In this document: one piece after another, positions 8,381 to 15,884 of the stretch
Position numbering within the stretch: the stretch's first letter is position 1
Layout: each line of letters opens with the position of its first letter
Assembly: GCA_016931955.1 (NCBI GenBank)
Contig: JAFGDV010000029.1
Span: 1 to 49,976, forward strand
DNA length: 49,976 bases
DNA from: Candidatus Altarchaeota archaeon
GTDB lineage: Archaea; Altiarchaeota; Altiarchaeia; IMC4; QMZM01
Reading direction: 5' to 3'
The notes under the pieces: model-generated
Told to the model about the DNA's origin: nothing
Database searches by the model: none
The model's input: the letters and a program-made list of their open reading frames with translations, nothing else
Translations under genes and position numbers: made by a program

Positions 8381-8677
8381 TTATGCTATGTCAATCATGT
8401 CCTCAGAGAAGCCCATCCCGATCAGGATTTCCCTCATCTTGTTAAGATGGTCTCCCTGCAATTCAATGTGGTCGTTTTTTGCCGTACCACCACACGCCAA
8501 CCTCTTCTTCAAATCCTTTGCAATGTTTTCCAAGTCCACATCCTTAAACCCATCAACAACGGTCACGACCTTACCATAACGTCTCTTGTCACTTCTCACT
8601 CTAATCCGCTGGCCTTCCTTCGTCATCTCGTCGCAGACGCACAACTCCTCAGGAAGTCCGCACCTTGGACAATTCAT
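8381..8677 (-). CDS. Translation initiation factor aIF1 (SUI1)
   Basis: 98 aa. An N-terminal zinc-knuckle-like segment ([13 protein letters not shown], two CxxC-type pairs) precedes the SUI1 fold with [13 protein letters not shown] and [14 protein letters not shown], ending in the usual [10 protein letters not shown]. It monitors start-codon selection on the 30S subunit. It overlaps the end of L29 by 4 nt. Confidence 0.95.
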   Translation of the reverse strand: MNCPRCGLPEELCVCDEMTKEGQRIRVRSDKRRYGKVVTVVDGFKDVDLENIAKDLKKRLACGGTAKNDHIELQGDHLNKMREILIGMGFSEDMIDIA

Positions 8678-8889
8678 TTCTCTCTTTTCTTTAACTCCTC
8701 TTCTTTTTTGATCGTCAAAATCCTCGCAATAGTGCGCCTTATCTCTTTAGCCTTCCCTACGTTCTCCGGAACCCCGCCCGAAGCCAGCACTCCCTTGATC
8801 TTCATCAAGTCCTTCTGCAGCTCAGTAAGATTCCCATCCAACTCATCCGCCTTCATCTCCCTCATCTCACTGGCGCGCAATATTGCCAT
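8674..8889 (-). CDS. rpl29: 50S ribosomal protein L29 (uL29)
   Basis: 71 aa. It has the family pattern [30 protein letters not shown] followed by [17 protein letters not shown]. It is a two-helix protein near the exit tunnel. The 38-nt gap to S3 is AT-rich with a TATT-type stretch, so an extra internal promoter is possible but unproven. Otherwise it is a normal member of the operon. Confidence 0.95.
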   Translation of the reverse strand: MAILRASEMREMKADELDGNLTELQKDLMKIKGVLASGGVPENVGKAKEIRRTIARILTIKKEEELKKREK

Positions 8890-8927
8890 TTTAAAGATAT
8901 AATACGTAATTGTCTGTATTAAATCCG

Positions 8928-9800
8928 CTACTTCTTCTCTATCTCTTTCTTCTCTGGTTTCTTCTTCTCTGTTTTCTCCCTGACTTCTCCCTTCACCGCA
9001 GGCTCTGCCGACTTCTTCTTTTCTGGCTTCTCTGCCTTCTTCTCCTTCTTTTCCTGCTTAGCTTTCTTTTCCTTGGGTTTAGGTCCTTCTTTTTTCTCTT
9101 CCTTCTCTGGCCCTTTCTCTCCCTTTTCCACTGGTTCAGCCACTTTGGCTTCTTCCACTAAGCTGGTTGTCACTACCTCAGCTTTCTCAACCCTCTCAGC
9201 CCCTTTAGGGATGACTGAGATCTGGTCAGGGAAAACAGCATTCGGTGGAACGATCTTGACCCTAACGCCGATGATCCCGGCCTTCAGGTAAGCCTGCGTT
9301 GAACCGACCTGGACAAGCTTCAGCGAATCCCCAGCCTTCTTCATATAGCCTTCAGAGTATTTTTCTGTGCGAGAGCGGCCACCCTTTCCAACGATCTTTC
9401 CTGATAGGATTACCTCAACGCCCCGGGCACCGGAGGTCATAACTGCACGTAAGGCTTTATAGACTACCCTACGCCTATTCATACCCCTCTCCAGTGCGAG
9501 AGCAATCCTTCTCACGACGATGTTCGGGTCGAGGGTTGGGTTCTCTATCTTCTGAACATCGACAGCTGGATTATCGATGCCATACCTTGTCTTCAATAGC
9601 TTTGTCAACTTGTTAATCCGCTTGCCCTTCTTCCCTATAACCAGCGGGGGCTTCTCAACGTACAAAATAATCCTTGTCGCAAGAGGGGTCTTCTGTATGT
9701 TTATACCTGAATAGCCCGTGCCGCTTAGTTCATTCTTCAGGTAATTCTCTATCTCAGACCTTATCTTCCCCTCCTGAATAAAATGTTTCTCCATCGCCAT
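8928..9800 (-). CDS. rps3: 30S ribosomal protein S3 (uS3) with long charged tail
   Basis: 290 aa. KH domain in the N-terminal half (PPLVIGKKGKRINKLTKLL) and the C-domain AVMTSGARGVEVILSGKIVGKGGRSRTEKYSEGYM are classical. The last ~90 residues are a low-complexity Lys/Glu/Pro tail (KEEKKEGPKPKEKKAKQ type), much longer than the core requires and similar in composition to the L24e tail at 14260-14682. I start at ATG 9800 with GAGGAG 7 nt upstream, not at the longer in-frame start 9830 that lies inside L22. Confidence 0.96.
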   Translation of the reverse strand: MAMEKHFIQEGKIRSEIENYLKNELSGTGYSGINIQKTPLATRIILYVEKPPLVIGKKGKRINKLTKLLKTRYGIDNPAVDVQKIENPTLDPNIVVRRIALALERGMNRRRVVYKALRAVMTSGARGVEVILSGKIVGKGGRSRTEKYSEGYMKKAGDSLKLVQVGSTQAYLKAGIIGVRVKIVPPNAVFPDQISVIPKGAERVEKAEVVTTSLVEEAKVAEPVEKGEKGPEKEEKKEGPKPKEKKAKQEKKEKKAEKPEKKKSAEPAVKGEVREKTEKKKPEKKEIEKK

Positions 9801-9801
9801 T

Positions 9802-10254
9802 CTAAGACTCCTCTGCAATAACCTGAACATTAACCAAATCTCTCACCCAGGTAGCCCACCTACCCTTTGGTTTCCTCCTTTTCCTGGAGATGCCCTTCAG
9901 GGCCTGAAGGTGAGCAATCCGCAGCTTCTCGGAATCCAATCCCTTATAGTCGGCGTTCGCCTCAAGATTCCTTAAAACACGTAATATAGAGGACGCCGCC
10001 TTCTTGGGGTATCTTCCGATATTGTCCTTACCCAAACCCCTCCTATGACCTATTCCCTTATTGAACCTCTTGAATGGTATTGTTTTCTCCAATGCTACCA
10101 CAGACTCCAAGAGACTCATTGCCTCTGTGAGCTTCATCCCTCTGAGTTTGTCGCATACAACTACTGCATCCTTAAACGATATATCGAAGTTTCTGCCCAT
10201 AGCCTTCACAGCCTTCGCCTCGTCAGTTGGTGTCGTAGAGTAGAGTAGCTCCAT
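9802..10254 (-). CDS. rpl22: 50S ribosomal protein L22 (uL22)
   Basis: 150 aa. Archaeal uL22 features are AKAVKAMGRNFDISFKDAVVVCDKLRGM, RGLGKDNIGRYPKKAASSILRVLRNLEANA and the C-terminal RRKPKGRWATWVRDLVNVQVIAEE. It lines the exit tunnel. It lies 1 nt before S3 and 2 nt after S19. Confidence 0.96.
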   Translation of the reverse strand: MELLYSTTPTDEAKAVKAMGRNFDISFKDAVVVCDKLRGMKLTEAMSLLESVVALEKTIPFKRFNKGIGHRRGLGKDNIGRYPKKAASSILRVLRNLEANADYKGLDSEKLRIAHLQALKGISRKRRKPKGRWATWVRDLVNVQVIAEES

Positions 10255-10256
10255 CT

Positions 10257-10667
10257 TTATTTTATAGGTACGAACAATGATGATCTCGTCGCTCCCACAC
10301 CCGGGGCATTGTGTTTTACCGGCCTCCTCGTCAGGGCGAATTCACCAAGGTACTGCCCGATCATCTCAGGCTTAACCTCCACCCTCGTGAATTCCTTGCC
10401 GTTGTATATCATGAAGTCCAAGCCAACCATCTCTGGTATGATAGGCATATCCCTGCAGTGGGTTCTAATCGGCTTTACGGTTTTGCCTGCTTTTACAGTC
10501 CTCTGAGCCTCCCTGACCTTCATGATCAATATCCTCTGTTGGTCCGTGAAACCCTTTTTGAGAGTCCTCTTCGGTCTCGAAGGCATTATATCCACTAGCT
10601 TATCCATGGACATGACCTTCAACTCTTCAAGGGTGAGGCCCTTGTATTTAAACTCCTTTTTTGCCAT
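10257..10667 (-). CDS. rps19: 30S ribosomal protein S19 (uS19)
   Basis: 136 aa. The characteristic core is KAGKTVKPIRTHCRDMPIIPEMVGL, YNGKEFTRVEVKPEMIGQYLGEFALTRR and a C-terminal HNAPGVGATRSSLFVPIK. It sits in the 30S head near S13. Normal length for archaea; tightly packed between L2 and L22. Confidence 0.96.
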   Translation of the reverse strand: MAKKEFKYKGLTLEELKVMSMDKLVDIMPSRPKRTLKKGFTDQQRILIMKVREAQRTVKAGKTVKPIRTHCRDMPIIPEMVGLDFMIYNGKEFTRVEVKPEMIGQYLGEFALTRRPVKHNAPGVGATRSSLFVPIK

Positions 10668-10678
10668 TTTCAGACACC

Positions 10679-11407
10679 CTAACCTCTTTTCTTCCTACCC
10701 GTTCTCTTGGGTGCTATGTGACCGACCTTCGCACCAGGCGGAGTAGTGCGTGCAACCGCTGATCTGCCGTGTGGGTTCCTGCCGCCACCATGAGGATGGT
10801 CACAGGCATTCATCGCGTTTCCTCCGACTTTTGGATAGAGCTTGTTCCTGGCTTTATGGGCATAATACGCCTGACCAGCATGCGCCATAGGCTTCTCCTT
10901 TCGCCCGCCGCCAGAGACCTTACCCACCGTAGCCCTCGAATTGCTGTTTACTGCTACCGTCTTCTTTGAAGGCAATCTCACGTATGTAAGCCCCAGATCC
11001 CTTTCATGGGAGACTATGTAGGCTGATGAACCAGCCGACCTGACGAGCTTACCTCCATCACCTGGGTTTATCTCGAGGTTATAGACGAGGGTTCCTTCGT
11101 TCATCCTCCCAACGGACAGGATGTTTCCATCTTCGATGCTGGCTTTTTCCCCGATCATGATCCACTGACCGACCCTTGCACCTTCTGGAGCTATGCATAT
11201 TAGTTCATCAAAGTTCTCAAGCAGGACCTTCACAATAGGTGCGGTCCTCCCGCGATCGTGGATTATGTCGATTATTTGACCGCCTATCCCCTCCCTGAAT
11301 ACGCCACTGTTTGGAGGGTATCTAACATCTGCTAAGAACCTGTGTGATGGTGACCTGTATCTTGGGCTTCCACGCCCCCTCTTCTGTGTTATAAGTCTCC
11401 CGCACAT
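10679..11407 (-). CDS. rpl2: 50S ribosomal protein L2 (uL2)
   Basis: 242 aa, needed for subunit association and peptidyl-transferase function. Signatures are RGRGSPRYRSPSHRF, LVRSAGSSAYIVSHE, and the conserved loop GGNAMNACDHPHGGGRNPHGR with its key His. ATG 11407 (MCGRLITQKRGRG) is preferred to a TTG at 11422 that lies inside L23. The ATG overlaps no RBS but follows the L23 stop by 1 nt, so translation is probably coupled. Confidence 0.96.
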   Translation of the reverse strand: MCGRLITQKRGRGSPRYRSPSHRFLADVRYPPNSGVFREGIGGQIIDIIHDRGRTAPIVKVLLENFDELICIAPEGARVGQWIMIGEKASIEDGNILSVGRMNEGTLVYNLEINPGDGGKLVRSAGSSAYIVSHERDLGLTYVRLPSKKTVAVNSNSRATVGKVSGGGRKEKPMAHAGQAYYAHKARNKLYPKVGGNAMNACDHPHGGGRNPHGRSAVARTTPPGAKVGHIAPKRTGRKKRG

Positions 11408-11408
11408 T

Positions 11409-11669
11409 TTACAGTACCCCAAAGTGTGAAGCTATCTCCTCTGCCGAATGCTTCGGATCTAATCTTATGTGTGCCTTTTTCAGACCCTTTGATGTCACCA
11501 TTGTGTTCACACCCACAACCTTGACTTTGTATAGGGCCTCAACCGCTTCCTTAACGTCCTTTATCGTAGCATCCCTGCTGACGATAAATGTCAACTTGTT
11601 TTCCTTCTCCCTCAACAGGGTGGCTTTTTCACCCATCAGCGGATACAACAACACCTTGTATTGATCCAT
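11409..11669 (-). CDS. rpl23: 50S ribosomal protein L23 (uL23)
   Basis: 86 aa. It begins MDQYKVLLYPLMGEKA, as archaeal uL23 does, and includes KLTFIVSRDATIKDVKEAVEALYKVKV and GVNTMVTSKGLKKAHIRLDP. It borders the exit tunnel and binds SRP. Its first 41 nt overlap the end of L4, an unusually long overlap for this operon. Confidence 0.95.
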   Translation of the reverse strand: MDQYKVLLYPLMGEKATLLREKENKLTFIVSRDATIKDVKEAVEALYKVKVVGVNTMVTSKGLKKAHIRLDPKHSAEEIASHFGVL

Positions 11670-12456
11670 CCTCTATCCTGTGTATGTTCTTTATAGCAGA
11701 TTCCGTCCAGAGAGTCAATCTACCTGAATGCGTTCCCGGCGCGAGAAGCTCAACATCCAATTCAGACACCTCAGCCACGTCCACTCCAGGGATGTTATCT
11801 GCCCCCGCCTTGATCCCAGAATCCTTGTTGACCACTATTAACAAGCTCTTCTTCCTCTTATATTTTCTACCCCTCATCTTTCCCCTTCCTGCCCTCAGAT
11901 TCTTTTCCCTCGCCCTCTCAAGGTCCTCTGACAGACCGAGGGACTCAAGAGAACTGAGAACATCCTTGGTCCTCTCCAGCTGCTCGAATTTGTCTTCCAC
12001 GATCAATGGAATACCCACTACGTTATCTATGAGATGCCCTCTCTCTTTCACAAGCGCCCGATCCACTGTCGCAGAGATCGCTGACTTCAACGCAAGCATG
12101 TACTCCCGCCTATTGATCTTCTTGAACCAGTCCTTACCCTTCGGCGGATGAGCCCTTCTCCCGCCCATGGACTGTGGAACCCTCCTAACCCTTCCCAGGC
12201 CGCCCCCGCCTGGCTTCTCCCTCGGCAGCCTTGACATGCCCTTGTTTATCGTCTGCCTGAAGCTCTGCCTCCTGCCCTGATACGATGCGCTTGTCTGCAA
12301 TCCAGCTATGGGATATGTCGCATAGGTTTCCCTCCTCCCGGCTTGGAGTGCAACCACCGCCCTCTGGATGACATCAGGCCTATGTTCTACGCTAAACACT
12401 TCAGGCAATTCAATGCTGCCCTTAACCTTACCATCCAACGAATAGATGTTCGCCAT
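11629..12456 (-). CDS. rpl4: 50S ribosomal protein L4 (uL4)
   Basis: 275 aa. Archaeal uL4 motifs are clear: GRRETYATYPIAGLQTSASYQGRR, the tunnel loop RLPREKPGGGGLGRVRRVPQSMGGRRAHPP, and MRGRKYKRKKSLLIVV. The canonical C-terminus (LTLWTESAIKNI) is followed by about 16 extra residues whose codons overlap L23 by 41 nt. The overlap may couple L23 translation to L4, or reflect a lost stop codon. Confidence 0.95.
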   Translation of the reverse strand: MANIYSLDGKVKGSIELPEVFSVEHRPDVIQRAVVALQAGRRETYATYPIAGLQTSASYQGRRQSFRQTINKGMSRLPREKPGGGGLGRVRRVPQSMGGRRAHPPKGKDWFKKINRREYMLALKSAISATVDRALVKERGHLIDNVVGIPLIVEDKFEQLERTKDVLSSLESLGLSEDLERAREKNLRAGRGKMRGRKYKRKKSLLIVVNKDSGIKAGADNIPGVDVAEVSELDVELLAPGTHSGRLTLWTESAIKNIHRIEDGSIQGVVVSADG

Positions 12457-12457
12457 A

Positions 12458-13447
12458 TTACACTCCCTGCTTTGATTTCAGGCTTATGTAAGTGATCTCG
12501 AAATCAGTTTCGCCCTGCGGACGCCTCGGCTGGCTTAATCTGATCAATCTCTTAGTTGACCCGGGAACAGAGCCGCTAACAATCAGATAGTTGTTATTCA
12601 CCGGCCCATAGCGCAGGAAGCCTCCCGCAGGTGTTACGTCCTTGCCCTCCCTACCAACCCTTAGAATCGTCTTATTGTACTCGGTACGAACATGATACCC
12701 CATCTGACCCGGCAACGGCTCCCTCCACAGCTTTCTCGCAGGAGTCCACGCGCCACCAGTACCAACATGTCGTCTGCCTTTATCAGCCTTTCGAGGTTGG
12801 ATCTTAACACCATATCTCTTGACAACCCCTTGGAAGCCCTTACCCTTCGTGACGGCTGTAATGTCGACCAGTGTGTTTTCATTGAATGCTTCGTCAACGT
12901 TTACTTCCTTTCCTAGATGGTTTTTCGCGAACTCGAATTTTTCGGCTACTGAGCCGCCCAATGCTATCTCCATGACGTCAGCTATCTTCTTCGGCATTGC
13001 TATGAACTTAGGCTGAGTGCAGACGATCAACTTTATGTCAGACACCGAGTCCAGTTTTTTCTCCAAGTCTGTGAGTTTCTTCTCAGGTTCTCTCTTCTTC
13101 GACAGGGTCAGCCTCTTCTTCACGTCCTCCGGAACATCCTTAGCCCATGCTTCTATGAACGCTTCCTCGCCAAGATAGCCTGTTTTATACGCCCTCAACG
13201 CCACAACAAAGAGCGGCGGAGCCTCTATCACCGTCACAGGAATGAACACCTCCATGCCAGAGGTCGGGCTCTTCTTCCTATTGTCCAGTGCCAGAACATT
13301 CGTCATACCCGCCTTGTAGCCGGCGAAGCCCAGAATGCCTGCATCCGTAGAGCTAACCCAAGACCTTATCCGGGGCGTTTCCTTCTTCGCCCTCTTCCTG
13401 GGCTTATACGCCAACGAACCTGCCCTTGGCTTGTTCCTTTTAGCCAT
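12458..13447 (-). CDS. rpl3: 50S ribosomal protein L3 (uL3)
   Basis: 329 aa, first gene of the operon. Archaeal uL3 features are a basic N-terminus (PRAGSLAYKPRKRAKKE), GFAGYKAGMTNVLALDN, VDITAVTKGKGFQGVVKRYGVKIQPRK and GSVPGSTKRLIRLSQPRR. It contacts the peptidyl-transferase centre and starts 50S assembly. A TATA box lies about 50 nt upstream; the short leader shows no strong RBS. Confidence 0.96.
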   Translation of the reverse strand: MAKRNKPRAGSLAYKPRKRAKKETPRIRSWVSSTDAGILGFAGYKAGMTNVLALDNRKKSPTSGMEVFIPVTVIEAPPLFVVALRAYKTGYLGEEAFIEAWAKDVPEDVKKRLTLSKKREPEKKLTDLEKKLDSVSDIKLIVCTQPKFIAMPKKIADVMEIALGGSVAEKFEFAKNHLGKEVNVDEAFNENTLVDITAVTKGKGFQGVVKRYGVKIQPRKADKGRRHVGTGGAWTPARKLWREPLPGQMGYHVRTEYNKTILRVGREGKDVTPAGGFLRYGPVNNNYLIVSGSVPGSTKRLIRLSQPRRPQGETDFEITYISLKSKQGV

Positions 13448-13491
13448 TTGAATCTGTATTAAGTGTTGAGTAAATTACTGGGAATGAAGAG

Positions 13492-13501
13492 GATATAAAT
13501 A
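13492..13501 (-). promoter_or_regulatory. TATA box for the ribosomal protein operon
   Basis: The minus strand reads TATTTATATC, a good archaeal TATA core, 45-54 nt before the L3 start. Transcription would start near 13470, giving a leader of about 24 nt. This would drive the 12-kb operon from L3 to at least EF-2. Confidence 0.7.
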
Positions 13502-13618
13502 GACACCTCTAAGTGTTCCAGCAACAAAAGCCGAGAAACCATCTGCCGCTACCTTGCGGGGATACAACAAATAAACATGGAAATTGATGTTTAAAAATCC
13601 CTTTGCCTTTGTTGAGGA

Positions 13619-13628
13619 TTTATTAATA
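13619..13628 (+). promoter_or_regulatory. TATA box for the L7Ae operon
   Basis: TTTATTAATA is the best TATA match upstream of L7Ae. It predicts a start near 13650 and a leader of about 50 nt. That leader would carry the CTGA/GATGA motifs and hairpin at 13656-13675 and the RBS GGAGGT at 13689-13694. A second weaker AT-rich core (GTTTAAAAAT) is at about 13590. Confidence 0.55.
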
Positions 13629-13655
13629 CAAAATCTCATATCTTAAACCTCAATA

Positions 13656-13675
13656 CTGAGCCGATGAAAGTTCAT
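13656..13675 (+). promoter_or_regulatory. Box C/D-like motif and hairpin in the L7Ae leader
   Basis: CTGA (13656-13659) is followed at 13663 by GATGA, which also forms a short stem with TCATC (13671-13675). CTGA and (T)GATGA are the D and C box cores recognised by L7Ae in k-turn/k-loop RNAs. L7Ae is known in other archaea to bind a k-turn in its own mRNA leader. Here the motif lies 25 nt before the start codon; the k-turn geometry is my inference. Confidence 0.35.
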
Positions 13676-13700
13676 CTTTTATGAATTTGGAGGTAAGAAA

Positions 13701-14060
13701 ATGGGCTACGTAAAGTTTGAAGTACCGAAAGAAGTTGCTGACATGGCATTAGAGGCTCTTGAAACCGCAAGAGACACAGGAAAGATCAGGAAGGGAACTA
13801 ACGAGGTCACGAAGGCGGTGGAGAGAGGAAACGCAAAGCTTGTTTTAATCGGAAACGACGTTAATCCGCCTGAAATCGTCATGCATCTGCCTATGATATG
13901 CGAGGAGAAAAAGATACCCTACCTCTTTATACCTAAAGCAGATATAGGCGAAGGCATAGGCATCCACGTCCCCTCCGCTTCAGCATGCATCGTCGAAGAA
14001 GGTAAGGCAAAGGAGCTTGTCGCCAACGTCATAGAAAAACTGAAGAAGACAAAAAAGTAA
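13701..14060 (+). CDS. rpl7ae: 50S ribosomal protein L7Ae (eL8), k-turn binder
   Basis: 119 aa. The family signature is unmistakable: [37 protein letters not shown] and [17 protein letters not shown]7Ae binds k-turns in 23S rRNA, box C/D and H/ACA guide RNAs and RNase P RNA. GGAGGT lies 6 nt before the ATG. It heads an operon with S28e, L24e and NDK, the conserved archaeal order, diverging from the large ribosomal operon. Confidence 0.97.
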   Translation: MGYVKFEVPKEVADMALEALETARDTGKIRKGTNEVTKAVERGNAKLVLIGNDVNPPEIVMHLPMICEEKKIPYLFIPKADIGEGIGIHVPSASACIVEEGKAKELVANVIEKLKKTKK

Positions 14061-14062
14061 AA

Positions 14063-14257
14063 ATGGTTGCCGCGCAAGTTGTTAAGATAATAGGTAGAAC
14101 TGGGATCTACGGCGAAGTAATACAAGTAATGTGCAAGATCCTGGAAGGAGAGAATAAGGGCAGAGTCATCAGGAGGAATGTCAGATCTCCAGTCCAAGAA
14201 AACGACATAATCGATCTGAGGGAGGCTGAGAGAGAGGCTCGACCGCTGACGAAGTAA
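14063..14257 (+). CDS. rps28e: 30S ribosomal protein S28e (eS28)
   Basis: 64 aa, normal length. It shows [22 protein letters not shown] and the highly conserved [24 protein letters not shown] ending. It lies 2 nt after L7Ae and 2 nt before L24e. Confidence 0.97.
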   Translation: MVAAQVVKIIGRTGIYGEVIQVMCKILEGENKGRVIRRNVRSPVQENDIIDLREAEREARPLTK

Positions 14258-14259
14258 AA

Positions 14260-14682
14260 ATGGAATGTAGTTTCTGTGGCAAAGAGATAGAAAAAGGGAC
14301 TGAGAGCATTCTCGTCACAAACAAGGGTAAAGCATTCTACTTCTGCTCAAGCAAATGCGAGAAGAACCTCCTCACACTCCGAAGAAAGCCTCGGAAGATT
14401 AGGTGGACGGCAGAGTACAGGGCGGAGAAGGCTATAAGACTCAAAGCAATAGCCTCTAAGAAAGAAGCCGCTAAGCCAGAGAAGAAGGAGGCGAAAGTAG
14501 CAGAGAAGAGGTCTGAGAAAGTAGAGAAAAAAGAAGCGAAGGAGAAGAAGCCAGCAGAGCCTGAGAAGAAAGCAGAAGTTAAAGAGAAGAAGAAAGAAAA
14601 GAAAACAGAGAAGAAAGAGAAAACGAAGAAGGCGCTGAAGAAGACCTCGGAATCAAAATCTACGAAGGAGGGGAAAAAATGA
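14260..14682 (+). CDS. rpl24e: 50S ribosomal protein L24e (eL24) with long KE tail
   Basis: 140 aa, about twice the usual archaeal length (55-70 aa). The first 60 residues are canonical: a treble-clef zinc site CSFCGKEI...FYFCSSKCEKN and RRKPRKIRWTAEYR. The remaining ~75 residues are almost only Lys, Glu, Ala and Pro, as in eukaryotic eL24 or the S3 tail in this window. It overlaps NDK by 4 nt (ATGA). The tail is in frame with no codon break, so it is probably translated. Confidence 0.94.
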   Translation: MECSFCGKEIEKGTESILVTNKGKAFYFCSSKCEKNLLTLRRKPRKIRWTAEYRAEKAIRLKAIASKKEAAKPEKKEAKVAEKRSEKVEKKEAKEKKPAEPEKKAEVKEKKKEKKTEKKEKTKKALKKTSESKSTKEGKK

Positions 14683-15110
14683 GGACCTTGATCATCGTGA
14701 AACCCTGGGCTGTATCCCGTGGACTTGTTGGCGAGATACTCGGCAGGTTTGAGAGGAGAGGTATTCGGATCGAGGGATTAAAGGTTGTTAGGGTTGACAG
14801 GGAAACGGCTGAGAGGCTCTATTCTGTGCACAAGGGGAAGAACTTCTATGATAGCCTGATAAACCACATCATGTCTTCACCGATCGTTGCTTGTGTTCTG
14901 AACATACCCATCGAAGACCCTGAAAATGCGATAGCTTTGGTGCGGAAGATCATCGGCGTAACCGATCCAACAAAGGCTGAGATGGGAACCATAAGGGGTG
15001 ACTACGGACTGCGGATTGATAGAAATGTTATACATGCATCGGATTCACCCAGATCAGCGGAATATGAGATACCCATATTCTTTAAAGAGGATGAATTAGT
15101 TGAGTACTAA
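14679..15110 (+). CDS. ndk: Nucleoside diphosphate kinase
   Basis: 143 aa. It transfers phosphate between NTPs and NDPs through a phospho-His. The catalytic His119 lies in RNVIHASDS; the nucleotide-binding KPWAVSRGLVGEI and GDYGLRIDRN segments are present. The RBS GGAGGGG lies inside the L24e tail. NDK after L24e is a conserved archaeal arrangement. Confidence 0.96.
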   Translation: MRTLIIVKPWAVSRGLVGEILGRFERRGIRIEGLKVVRVDRETAERLYSVHKGKNFYDSLINHIMSSPIVACVLNIPIEDPENAIALVRKIIGVTDPTKAEMGTIRGDYGLRIDRNVIHASDSPRSAEYEIPIFFKEDELVEY

Positions 15111-15112
15111 AA

Positions 15113-15535
15113 ATGGCGACAGTTTATGAGATACCTACAAAGATTATGATGGAAAAAACCGCCTTCGACCTGAAGGATAAAAACAAAATGCAGATGCCTG
15201 AATGGGCGAAGTTTGTGAAGACCGGAGCCCACAAGGAGAAGGCACCTCAAGACGATAACTGGTGGTGGATTAGAGCGGCCTCAATACTTCGGAAGGTCTA
15301 CATCAATGGCCCAGTTGGCATACAGAGGCTAAGAACGGCTTATGGCGGTAAAAAGAACCGCGGCAGCAAGCCTGAGAGGTTCTACCGAGCCAGCGGAAAA
15401 ATCATCAGAGTCATCCTCCAAGAATTCGATAAGATGGGTTTCACCGAAAAGGTCAAGGAGGGTAGGAAGATCACGCCTAAAGGACAGTCTTATCTAGATA
15501 AGATCGCTACCGACTTAGCTAAAAAATCCAAATAA
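15113..15535 (+). CDS. rps19e: 30S ribosomal protein S19e (eS19)
   Basis: 140 aa. Signatures are PEWAKFVKTGAHKEKAPQDDNWWWIRAASILRKVYINGPVG, RLRTAYGGKKNRGSKPERFYRASGKIIR and the C-terminal GRKITPKGQSYLDKIA. It binds the 30S head. It is 2 nt after NDK and 7 nt before the PDCD5 homologue, matching a common archaeal S19e-PDCD5 pair. Confidence 0.96.
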   Translation: MATVYEIPTKIMMEKTAFDLKDKNKMQMPEWAKFVKTGAHKEKAPQDDNWWWIRAASILRKVYINGPVGIQRLRTAYGGKKNRGSKPERFYRASGKIIRVILQEFDKMGFTEKVKEGRKITPKGQSYLDKIATDLAKKSK

Positions 15536-15542
15536 ACTGGAA

Positions 15543-15884
15543 ATGCCTGATGAGCTTGAACGTCTTAGACAGGAGAGGCTTAGACAGTTGATAGAACAAC
15601 AGAAGCGGTCTCAGGAGCAAGAATCCATACAGGAGAGTATGCGGGCCGCCGAGATAGAGAAACAAATAAAGCTGATCATAAGCAGGATACTGACCCCTGA
15701 GGCCAGGGAGAGGCTCTCCAATATAAAACTTGTAAAGCCCGCTTTCGCAAGACAGATCGAGATATTTCTAATACAGTTACATCAATCAGGGAGGCTTCCT
15801 CAACAGGTGACAGACGAGCAACTGAAGAATATACTCGAAAAGATAAAGGGACAAAAGAGAGAAATAAACATAAAGAAGGCTTAA
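15543..15884 (+). CDS. PDCD5/TFAR19-family DNA-binding protein
   Basis: 113 aa helical protein. The basic N-terminal helix (LERLRQERLRQLIEQQKR) precedes the three-helix core with ILTPEARERLSNIKLVKPAFARQIEIFLIQLHQSGRLPQQVTDEQLKNILEKI, the family signature (quoted in parts). Archaeal members bind DNA and are linked to translation gene clusters; the cellular role is unsettled. Its last 4 nt overlap the end of the convergent minus-strand gene. Confidence 0.93.
   Translation: MPDELERLRQERLRQLIEQQKRSQEQESIQESMRAAEIEKQIKLIISRILTPEARERLSNIKLVKPAFARQIEIFLIQLHQSGRLPQQVTDEQLKNILEKIKGQKREINIKKA

Noticed and set aside
8910..9161. Leu/Phe-rich plus-strand frame opposite the S3 tail
   Set aside because: Arises from the reverse complement of Lys/Glu codons in S3 and is not a membrane protein gene.
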